Origin: Anaerolineae bacterium
Lineage (GTDB): Bacteria; Chloroflexota; Anaerolineae; Aggregatilineales; Ch27
DNA length: 64,000 nucleotides
Direction: 5' to 3'
Assembly: GCA_013178165.1 (NCBI GenBank)
Contig: JABLXG010000008.1
Location: 62,001 to 126,000 of the forward strand
The notes under the pieces are model-generated. The model saw only the letters and a program-made list of their open reading frames with translations. It searched no databases and was not told where the DNA came from. Of this stretch, positions 40,942 through 48,590 are shown one piece after another (position 1 is the first letter of the stretch; the number at the start of each line of letters is the position of its first letter). The position numbers were made by a program, and so were the translations under genes.

Positions 40942-43256
40942 CAGTCACCTCCCAAAGCCCATCGAGAAAGCAGGGCCAGCGTTGCATAAAGCGCAGCGCC
41001 CATCAACAACGCAGCGCCAAAACCCCATGTCATCGAGATGGCCAGTGCAAGGGTAGACCCCAGCACCGAAAAGACGCCGTTCAAAGCCCAGATCAGCGCA
41101 ACCTGGCGCTGTTGCTGGCCGACCCGCCGGATCAGGCTGGGGAAGGGGATGCCCATCGGCACGCCCAGCAACGCCGTCAGCGCCACGGTGACCGCGATGC
41201 GTAACGGCAGGGACGCCGCCAGCGCGGCTTCCACCACGGCGGGCAGGGCAAAGTGGTAGATCAGGCTGACGGCAGCGATCCACAGCCCGGCTGCCATAAC
41301 CGGCCCGACTAGCCGGGAAGCGGCCAGACGCTGGCTGAGCAGGCTGCCTGCTCCCCCGCCCAGCAGCAGGGCGCTCAACACAACCGCCAGCGAGAGCACC
41401 GGATATCCCAGCAGCAACTGGAAGCGCTGGATCAGCGGGATTTCCACCAGCATGAAAGCGGCGCCGATGATCATAGCGTAAAGCATCCTGCTGGCCCAGA
41501 TACCTGTGCTGCTGGCAGACCGGCTGGCGCTGCCGCCCATCAGGAAGGCCAGGGCGGCCAGACCGATCGCCAGCAGCCCGGCAGTGACCAGCGCCGATTG
41601 CACCGGGCGGGGCAGACCAAAGTCGAGATGGAAGAAGAAGGGGCTGTCATCACTGGTCGGCGCCAGATTGTAGTCTGCGTCGTCAGCGGCGAAGGTGTCC
41701 AGGCTCATCCCATCCCGCAGTGGTGCGAAGAGGACCTCATACGCGCCGGGCACGAACAACTCCTGCATCCCCAGGCGCCGGGCGTTGGCCGTGAACGTGT
41801 CGATCACTTCAGCAGTGAACGCCTCCCGTCCGACCAGCAGCACTGACGTGCGCACGGTGGCGTCAGCAGCAGGGAGCATCCACAGCATCAGATGATCGAG
41901 CGCCTGCGCAGGGGGCACTCCCATTGCCTGGAGCGCCTGCAGGGCGGTCACAGCAGCTCGGCTGGCTTCCAGCGCGTTGTGCGAGATGATGGCCAGCCGC
42001 CCGCCGGGACTCAGGCGGTTCAGGTAGGTCTGGAAGGCCTGCCAGGTGAAGATGTAGTTTTCGACCAGCACCTGGCTGCCCGGTTCCGCGGCCTGGGTAT
42101 AGACGACATTCAGGTAGATCAGGTCGTATGTACTGGTGTCACGCTCGGCAAAGGTGCGGGCGTCCCCTGTTACCAGGTTGACCTGCGGGAGATCGAGGAT
42201 GTTGCCGTTGTAGTCGGCGAAGGCGCGTGTGGCTTCAATGACGGCGGGGTTGACCTCCACCGCAGTGATGTTGTGTGCCCCGGCCAGCAACCCCAGCAGG
42301 ATGTCCTTGCCGCCGCCAGCGCCAATGACGAGCAGACGGTCGGCCTGGCCAGTGGTGAAAGGCAGGTATTCAATGCCCTCGCGCCAGCTTTGCAGGGCAT
42401 CTAGCGAGCCATCAAAGCGCAGCATGTAGCTGCCTGCGCCGCCATCGGTGAAGATGAACCTGGCCGCCGGATCGGCGGTTTCGACCACATCCACGCGGGC
42501 GAAGGGACTCCAGACCGTGCGGGCGATCCGGGCCTGCCGGGCCGGATCGGCCAGGATCATTAGCATCGTTTTGTCACGCGGTGCGTCGGCCAGGTTCTGC
42601 GGGTGAAAATCAGTCACGCCGGTTGCGACGTTGGCGAGCAGCAGCAGCATGCTGACGCTACTGCTCAACGCGGCGGCGACCGGCAGCCGTCCCCGGCGCA
42701 AGCCTGGATCGCTCAGGCTGATGGCGAGCGCGGTAAAGCTGACCAGCACGCCCAGCAGCAGTGTCATGCTGAAGGCGCTCCACAGGTTCAGGAGCAGTAA
42801 GACGGCGATCACGCCCACCGCAGCACCGATTAGATCGGCGGCGTAGAGCAGCCCGCCAGTGTCTGCATGGCGCTCGAAGATCAGCGCCATAAAGAGGCCT
42901 GCCAGCAGAAACGGAATCAGAGCCAGGACGGCGTATGGCACCACCGAGGCTGCTGAGGGATACCAGGACAGGGCCAGCGTGACCAGCGGGTAGGCAGCGC
43001 CCAGTGCCGTCAGCACGGTAACTGGCAGGCCCGGCGCTGGCCGCCGGATGAAGTACCCGGCGCTGGCTCCCAGGCTCAGGCCCAGTACTGCCAGCGAGAC
43101 CGCCAGAAAGGCGAAATGGTACTGGAAGTACAGCGAGAACACGCGTGTCAGCGCGATCTCAAAGGCCAGGCCCGCTGCGGATACCGCAAAGACGGCCAGG
43201 AAGGTGGCAGGACGCCGCGGCGTCCCGGCGCTGCGGGCGCGGGCTATTGCGGCCAT
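40941..43256 (-). CDS. Spermidine-synthase-like membrane fusion protein
   Basis: 771 residues. N-terminal membrane block of about six spans (residues 15-210), a soluble SAM-dependent methyltransferase/aminopropyltransferase-like domain (DRLLVIGAGGGKDILLGLLA at 307-326, TAVEVNPAVI, VTGDARTFAERD, YDLIYLNVVY), then a second membrane block from about residue 560. Such SpeE-fold membrane fusions are widespread; substrate unknown. It overlaps the preceding glycosidase gene by 13 bp, so is co-translated, which is odd for a sugar cluster. Confidence 0.78.
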   Translation of the reverse strand: MAAIARARSAGTPRRPATFLAVFAVSAAGLAFEIALTRVFSLYFQYHFAFLAVSLAVLGLSLGASAGYFIRRPAPGLPVTVLTALGAAYPLVTLALSWYPSAASVVPYAVLALIPFLLAGLFMALIFERHADTGGLLYAADLIGAAVGVIAVLLLLNLWSAFSMTLLLGVLVSFTALAISLSDPGLRRGRLPVAAALSSSVSMLLLLANVATGVTDFHPQNLADAPRDKTMLMILADPARQARIARTVWSPFARVDVVETADPAARFIFTDGGAGSYMLRFDGSLDALQSWREGIEYLPFTTGQADRLLVIGAGGGKDILLGLLAGAHNITAVEVNPAVIEATRAFADYNGNILDLPQVNLVTGDARTFAERDTSTYDLIYLNVVYTQAAEPGSQVLVENYIFTWQAFQTYLNRLSPGGRLAIISHNALEASRAAVTALQALQAMGVPPAQALDHLMLWMLPAADATVRTSVLLVGREAFTAEVIDTFTANARRLGMQELFVPGAYEVLFAPLRDGMSLDTFAADDADYNLAPTSDDSPFFFHLDFGLPRPVQSALVTAGLLAIGLAALAFLMGGSASRSASSTGIWASRMLYAMIIGAAFMLVEIPLIQRFQLLLGYPVLSLAVVLSALLLGGGAGSLLSQRLAASRLVGPVMAAGLWIAAVSLIYHFALPAVVEAALAASLPLRIAVTVALTALLGVPMGIPFPSLIRRVGQQQRQVALIWALNGVFSVLGSTLALAISMTWGFGAALLMGAALYATLALLSRWALGGD

Positions 43257-45328
43257 TGCAGATCCGTAGAGTCGCCGGGCGCCAGCATGACTCCCACCAC
43301 GTGGTCTCGATACTGGATACGTCGCGTGAGGGTCGCCGTCGCCTCGTTGCGCAGGGTACAGCTGACCTGCGAGCCGTTGTATCGCGCTGATACCGTCAGC
43401 CCTGCTGCCAGCAGGTTCTCAAAAGCCGCTTCCGGCCAGGCGGAAGGCAGGGCCGGGAAGAGGCGGATGGTATCCGGTGGGGCGACCTGTAGCAGCAACT
43501 GGTGCAGCGCCGTGCAGACGGCCGCCTGCGCCGTGCCGAAGTATTGCATGTTCCATTCGCCCGCTTCCATTACTTCAGTCATCCCGCCGAAGCAGCAGAT
43601 TGTCGGGCGCGCCCCTTCCAGGACCGCCCAGGCCGCGTCGCCGTCGTTCTGCCGGGCGACCACCGTCGCCAGCACACCGGCCAGCCAGGGGAACCCGTAC
43701 TCGTGGCTGCCATCGCCCATCAGCCGGCCATGATATTTCTCAACGAACGCACGGGCGGTCTGAATGGCCCGCGGATCGGTCGGTTCGATGACGCCCATTG
43801 GATAGATCGGGCCAAGCGAACTCATGTTGAGGATGTCCTGGTCAGCTGAGGCCTGGAAGTAGCGGCCATTATAAAGCTGATCCTGGGTCTTTTTCAGACC
43901 CTCGGCCACGGTCGCGCAGCGCCGGGTGAATTCCGATTCCAGGCCGAGTAAGCGCGCCGCTTCGGCGCAGTGGCGCAGGATGGCGATCGTTGCCGCCAGG
44001 TTCATGCCGTCGTTGCGCACCTTTTCCGGACTTTCGTGTACGCCGACCTGATAGCCGACTTCGTACCCCTGCTCGGTGGTGGTGACAATGCAGTTCAGGT
44101 AGAAGCGGGCCAGCCCTTCCAGGATGGGGTAGAACTCCTGCAGCATGGCGTGATCTTGCGTGTAGTCATAGTAACCCCAGATTTCGTTGGCATAGGAGCC
44201 ATTATTGTGAATCTGGTACTTCATGTGCAAGAGCGCGCCATACGCCTTGCGCCCGTCATGGGTGATCTCCCAGTCCCACTTGAGGCCATCGCAGCCGAAT
44301 TCTTCCCGTGCATGGCGGCGGGCATGGTCAATCGTGCGCTGGAAGAAGCGGCAGCCTTCCAGCGCCTCATGGCGGTGGTTCGCTTCCAGCAGGGCGCGCT
44401 GGAGGAAGTACGAGTCCCAGAAGATATGCGACGACCAGGTGCGACGCAGGTTGTTAACCGGCAGACCACCAGACTCGCGGTTTTGCATCGCCTTGAAGTG
44501 GTACATGCTGGCGTTGTAGAAGTACTGGAATTGCGGATCGGGGATCGTGATATTCGACACAGCGAAGTATGCGCGCCAGAAGGCCAGATGCTCCTCACGC
44601 AATGCATCATAGCCCCGCGCGATCTGCCGGTCGATAATCGCCGGATCCAGTGCGCCTTGCCGGTTATCGATGATGGCAAAGTACTTGGTCACCTCAGTGG
44701 CGCGCACCGTCAGCGAACGGTTAAGCCCTTCTTCGCCCAGCCGGGCAGTGTCGTCCGCCAGCCGCAACAGCATGATCCCCTGCGTTTCGCCGAGGTCGTA
44801 GCGGATTTGAGGGGCGTGCTCAAGAGCCTCAACCGCGTAGAACGGATCGCTGTCCCACCCTTCCTCGATCCACACGCCGGGTCCCATCCAGGCGCGGAAC
44901 TCCACCTCCTGGCTGAAGGTATAGTGTTCGACCAGCAGAGATTGCGTTGGGTGAAGCCAGGTGACGACCTCGCCGGTGACAGGGCCGTAGTCCACCCGCG
45001 TATAGAGCGTGCCCTCCTGGGGGACAAAGCGCTGCTGGCTGGCCTGCAACTCAAGCGGCTGCCCGTCGACCAGCACCTCATACCAGGTATGGCCCAGCGG
45101 CGCAACATCATACCAGCCAGACCCAGCGGCGTGTTCCAGGGGCCTGTCCACCGGCCAGCGCCCCGCAGGCAGCACCAGTTTGTCTTCGGGGTAATAGCGG
45201 TCGGCTTTGTACCAGTAACAACGGTCTACGCCGACTTTATCCCCGACCATCGACCCGGTCGGGCCGATGAGCACGGCGTCAAGACCGTTACCGAGGAAGC
45301 AGTGGTAGTAATCAGCAGGCAGTTTCAC
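43244..45328 (-). CDS. GH65/GH95-like glycoside hydrolase
   Basis: 694 residues: N-terminal beta-sandwich (DYYHCFLGNGLDAVLIGPTG) and an (alpha/alpha)6 barrel. RTWSSHIFWDSYFLQRALLE parallels the FWDTE motif of GH65; QVGVHESPEKVRNDGMNLAA lies where GPDEYHxxVxNNxYTN is found in GH65, with the Glu of HES as probable acid; the C-terminal sandwich follows at about 620. No signal peptide. Starts 6 bp after the permease gene. The exact family and substrate are uncertain; both phosphorylase and hydrolase are possible. Confidence 0.72.
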   Translation of the reverse strand: MKLPADYYHCFLGNGLDAVLIGPTGSMVGDKVGVDRCYWYKADRYYPEDKLVLPAGRWPVDRPLEHAAGSGWYDVAPLGHTWYEVLVDGQPLELQASQQRFVPQEGTLYTRVDYGPVTGEVVTWLHPTQSLLVEHYTFSQEVEFRAWMGPGVWIEEGWDSDPFYAVEALEHAPQIRYDLGETQGIMLLRLADDTARLGEEGLNRSLTVRATEVTKYFAIIDNRQGALDPAIIDRQIARGYDALREEHLAFWRAYFAVSNITIPDPQFQYFYNASMYHFKAMQNRESGGLPVNNLRRTWSSHIFWDSYFLQRALLEANHRHEALEGCRFFQRTIDHARRHAREEFGCDGLKWDWEITHDGRKAYGALLHMKYQIHNNGSYANEIWGYYDYTQDHAMLQEFYPILEGLARFYLNCIVTTTEQGYEVGYQVGVHESPEKVRNDGMNLAATIAILRHCAEAARLLGLESEFTRRCATVAEGLKKTQDQLYNGRYFQASADQDILNMSSLGPIYPMGVIEPTDPRAIQTARAFVEKYHGRLMGDGSHEYGFPWLAGVLATVVARQNDGDAAWAVLEGARPTICCFGGMTEVMEAGEWNMQYFGTAQAAVCTALHQLLLQVAPPDTIRLFPALPSAWPEAAFENLLAAGLTVSARYNGSQVSCTLRNEATATLTRRIQYRDHVVGVMLAPGDSTDLQWPQ

Positions 45329-45334
45329 GATTCT

Positions 45335-46222
45335 CTAACCCTTCAGTCCGGTCATGGTAATGCCTTCGACAAACGCGCGTTGCGCGATGAAAAACAGGAT
45401 GAGCGTCGGCATCATCAGCGTCACGGAGGCGGCCATCAGCAGGTTCATCTGGGTGTCGAATTGCCCGTTGAGATAGGCCAGACCCACCGCCACCGTATAC
45501 TTGCTGATTTCATTGAGGTAGAGCAACGGCCCCATGAAGTCGTTCCAGATGTCCTTGAAGCTCAAAATCCCGATCACGGTTAGCACCGGAATGCTGAGTG
45601 GGACGATGATCCGGAAGATCACCTGCAGGCGGTTAGCGCCATCGACGATGGCCGATTCTTCCAGTTCTTTAGGGATGGTGCGGAAGAACTGGCGCATCAG
45701 AAAGATTGCATACGCCTCGCCAAACCAGGCCGGGACGATCAGCGGATTGAAGGTGTTGATCCAGCCCATCTGGCTAAACAGGATGAAGCGCGGGATGAGC
45801 AGCACGGCGCCGGGCAGCATCAGTGTCGCCAGCAGGATGCCGAAGATCAGGTCCCTACCGGGCGCTTCCAGCCTGGCGAAGCCATAGGCGACCAGCGTGC
45901 ACGAGATCAGTCGACCGGTGATCATCCCGACTTCCAGGATAAGGGTGTTCTTGATGAACACCTGGAAGGGCAGGTAGGGATTGCTGAAGACATCCGCGAA
46001 GTTCGACCACTGGATCGGGTCAGGAAACCACTGAGGCGGCCACCGGTAAATCTGATGCTCAGGCTTCAGCGCGGAAAGGATCATCCAGAAGAAAGGAAAC
46101 AGGAAAAGCAGGCTAAGGCCAATCAGCAGGGCGTAAACAACGCCCTTATGGAGGATATCCCCGAGGTTGTAGTCTTGGCGCCTGGCAGCCGGCGCTGGCC
46201 GGGAGGTCGTCTGGATAGCCAT
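45335..46222 (-). CDS. CUT1 sugar ABC permease, MalG type
   Basis: 295 residues. N-terminus IQTTSRPAPAARRQDYNLGD is cytoplasmic; first span VVYALLIGLSLLFLFPFFW. EAA loop PKELEESAIVDGANRLQVIF; C-terminus FVEGITMTGLKG. Twelve bp after the MalF-type gene. Belongs with the binding protein at 47238. Confidence 0.9.
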   Translation of the reverse strand: MAIQTTSRPAPAARRQDYNLGDILHKGVVYALLIGLSLLFLFPFFWMILSALKPEHQIYRWPPQWFPDPIQWSNFADVFSNPYLPFQVFIKNTLILEVGMITGRLISCTLVAYGFARLEAPGRDLIFGILLATLMLPGAVLLIPRFILFSQMGWINTFNPLIVPAWFGEAYAIFLMRQFFRTIPKELEESAIVDGANRLQVIFRIIVPLSIPVLTVIGILSFKDIWNDFMGPLLYLNEISKYTVAVGLAYLNGQFDTQMNLLMAASVTLMMPTLILFFIAQRAFVEGITMTGLKG

Positions 46223-46234
46223 GGTTTGCTCCCT

Positions 46235-47164
46235 TTACCCGTAGAACACCCAGCGGTTGGAGGTGCGGTTGATCAGGTAGGTGATGGAGACAATCACAAT
46301 GAAGAGCACCCAGGCCATCGCCGCCGCGTAACCCATCTTCAGGAAGCTGAAAGCATTTTGATACAGATACAGCATGTAGAACAGGGTCGATTTAAGCGGC
46401 GAACCGATCGCACCGGCGCGGGCGGTGGAGATGACAAAGGCGCTGTCGAAGGTCTGGAAGGAACCGATCACGGACATGACCAGGTTGAAGAAAATGGTGG
46501 GGCTGAGGATGGGCAGTGTGATGCGCAGGAAGCGCTGTAACCGCCCCGCACCATCGATCTCGGCGGCCTCGTACAGCGTCTGCGGGATGCCCTTCAGGCC
46601 AGCCAGGAAGATCAACATCTCGCCGCCGACCCCCCAGGCGCTCATGATCACCAGCCCCCAGATTGCCCAGTTGGGGTCGCTGAACCAGCTGGGTCCCTGA
46701 ATGCCAAAGAGCTTCAGCGCAGCGTTAAACGGCCCAAAGCGCGGATTGAAGATCCATTGCCACAGCACAGCAACACTGACGCTGGCAACTACCCCTGGCA
46801 GATAGAAGGCCGTCCGGAACAAACCTACCGCAATCGTCGCTTCGTTGAGCAAGATGGCCAGGAACAGCGCGACCACCAGCCGCAACGGCACGCTGGCCAG
46901 AGAGTATTTGGCCGTGATTGCGAGTGAATGGCCGATGTCAGGGTCCTGAAGGATATTCCGGTAGTTCTCCAGTCCGACCCAGGCTGGCTCGCTCAACATA
47001 CTCCATTGGGTGAAGCTCACATAGAGGGAGAACAGAATCGGCCCCAGGGTGAAGACCAGAAATCCAATGACCCAGGGCGCTACCATCAGGTAAAAGATCG
47101 CAGCTTCCCGGCGTTTCGTCGTCCAGAAGGGTTTTCTTAATTGAATGCTAGAAGAAACGGCCAT
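46235..47164 (-). CDS. CUT1 sugar ABC permease, MalF type
   Basis: 309 residues; spans at AIFYLMVAPWVIGFLVFTLG and LLNEATIAVGLFRTAFYLPG. EAA loop PQTLYEAAEIDGAGRLQRFL. RBS GAGGGAATTC. Lies after a hairpin at 47187-47217 that separates it from its binding protein. Confidence 0.9.
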   Translation of the reverse strand: MAVSSSIQLRKPFWTTKRREAAIFYLMVAPWVIGFLVFTLGPILFSLYVSFTQWSMLSEPAWVGLENYRNILQDPDIGHSLAITAKYSLASVPLRLVVALFLAILLNEATIAVGLFRTAFYLPGVVASVSVAVLWQWIFNPRFGPFNAALKLFGIQGPSWFSDPNWAIWGLVIMSAWGVGGEMLIFLAGLKGIPQTLYEAAEIDGAGRLQRFLRITLPILSPTIFFNLVMSVIGSFQTFDSAFVISTARAGAIGSPLKSTLFYMLYLYQNAFSFLKMGYAAAMAWVLFIVIVSITYLINRTSNRWVFYG

Positions 47165-47186
47165 GAATTCCCTCCAGCGGTATCAA

Positions 47187-47217
47187 GATGAGGCGGACCG
47201 GCTTGGCCCGCCTCATC
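47187..47217 (-). terminator. Stem-loop between binding-protein and permease genes
   Basis: GATGAGGCGG / CCGCCTCATC, 10-bp perfect stem with an 11-nt loop. No strong T-run on the minus strand; probably a partial terminator or mRNA stabiliser. Confidence 0.6.
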
Positions 47218-47237
47218 CTCTTCATGGGTTAGTCAGG

Positions 47238-48533
47238 TTACTGGTTGTAGCCGTCGAGGCAAGCTTGCGCTTCAGCGGCTGCGGCGTCCAGGGCTTCCTG
47301 AACTGGCATATCCTCGAGGAAGATCTTCTCAAGGTGCTGCTGGAAAGGAGTCACCACGCACTCCCCGGCGTAAGGCGACAGCGCTTCGGGGATGGGGGCA
47401 ACGTTCTCCAGGTAGGCGATGATCGGGCCATCATACTCGTCTTCGGTCAGGCCCTGTGCTTCAGCGATCGGCTGGACAGCCGTGAAGGCGTAGTTGGCGA
47501 ACTCCTTGGCGCCATCGCCAGCGGCGATGTACTTCAGGAAGGTCCAGGCGGCTTCCTTGTTCTGGCTGGCGGCGTTGATGGCGAAACCAGCCCAGCAGAG
47601 GGTGTTGCCCTCGCCGGCAGGACCGGCGGGCAGGCCCATCGTGCCGAAGTTGAAGCCGTCAATGACGCGCCAGTCCTTCAGCGGCCAGCGGCCCGTCCAC
47701 ACCATTGAGACGACGCCATTGGCAAAGAGGTCAGCGCCAGCGAAGGATTCCACATCCTGGCGGGTGGGCGCAACTTTGTGCACCTTGAACAGGTCCACAT
47801 ACCACTGAATCGCTTCGACAGTAGCTTCACTGTTCAGGATGCCTTCAACGGTCAGGCCGTCTTCGCTCAGCAGGTGGGTGCCGTTCTGAGCCAGCAGCGG
47901 CAGGATACCGCGCGTCCACAGCCAGTCACCCCAGTGCGCCGGGATCATCAGGCCCCAGCGGTCTGCCGTGGTGAGGGCCTTGGCCGCGTTCAGCAGGTCA
48001 TCCCATGTCCAGTCCGGATTGGGGTATTCCAGCCCTGCCGCATCGAAGTGGTCCTTGTTGTAGTAGAGCACCAGCGGGCTGTAGTCCTTGGTCAGCAGGT
48101 AGGTCACGCCGCCCACCTGGCCAAAGGAGGCTACGCCGGGGAAGAACACATCCATGCTGAAGTCCGGATCGTTCTCGATCCAGGAATCGAGCGGCTCCAT
48201 CATGCCTTCGCGGGCGAAGCGGGCCACATCGCCGTCACCGACCTGGAAGATGTCAGGGGCCGTGCCCGCCGCGATCTGAGCCAACAGCTTGGTGCCATAT
48301 TCCTGCGGAATCGGCTCCAGCTCAACATTGATGTCCGGATACTCCGCCTCAAACGCGGCGATGGCATTGGTGAACGGTTCCAGCGCGTTGCCGCTGTCCC
48401 AGGTGGTCACGCGGATCGTGCCTGATCCCTGAGCGTCCGCCACGGGCAGCTGGAAAATCGCGCCGTTTGCCATCAAGCTCATGAACGTGAGGACGATGGT
48501 CAGGGCGATCAGCAGTTTCTTCTGAGTGGCCAT
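47238..48533 (-). CDS. Extracellular sugar-binding protein (CUT1)
   Basis: 431 residues from ATG at 48533, which has AGGAG at a good distance; an ATG nine bases upstream overlaps that site. Signal peptide KKLLIALTIVLTFMSLMANG, cleavage near ADA|QG, no lipobox Cys. Typical fold segments: RVTTWDSGNALEPFTNAIAA, DIFQVGDGDVARFAREGMME, ADLFANGVVSMVWTGRWPLK. Lies directly after the bPGM-GH65 fusion gene, suggesting an alpha-glucobiose such as maltose, kojibiose or trehalose as substrate. Confidence 0.9.
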   Translation of the reverse strand: MATQKKLLIALTIVLTFMSLMANGAIFQLPVADAQGSGTIRVTTWDSGNALEPFTNAIAAFEAEYPDINVELEPIPQEYGTKLLAQIAAGTAPDIFQVGDGDVARFAREGMMEPLDSWIENDPDFSMDVFFPGVASFGQVGGVTYLLTKDYSPLVLYYNKDHFDAAGLEYPNPDWTWDDLLNAAKALTTADRWGLMIPAHWGDWLWTRGILPLLAQNGTHLLSEDGLTVEGILNSEATVEAIQWYVDLFKVHKVAPTRQDVESFAGADLFANGVVSMVWTGRWPLKDWRVIDGFNFGTMGLPAGPAGEGNTLCWAGFAINAASQNKEAAWTFLKYIAAGDGAKEFANYAFTAVQPIAEAQGLTEDEYDGPIIAYLENVAPIPEALSPYAGECVVTPFQQHLEKIFLEDMPVQEALDAAAAEAQACLDGYNQ

Positions 48534-48590
48534 GTTATACATCTCCTTTGAGAAATCTCTATGGCCGGCGTATTGGGATTACGGTTGTAC

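Noticed and set aside
43970-45583. 537-codon plus-strand frame opposite the GH65/GH95-like gene and a permease
   Set aside because: The minus strand has clear family motifs; the plus frame is a GC-rich shadow without recognisable domains. The same applies to long antisense frames at 8177-9448, 54386-55876, 60331-62124 and 62176-63498.
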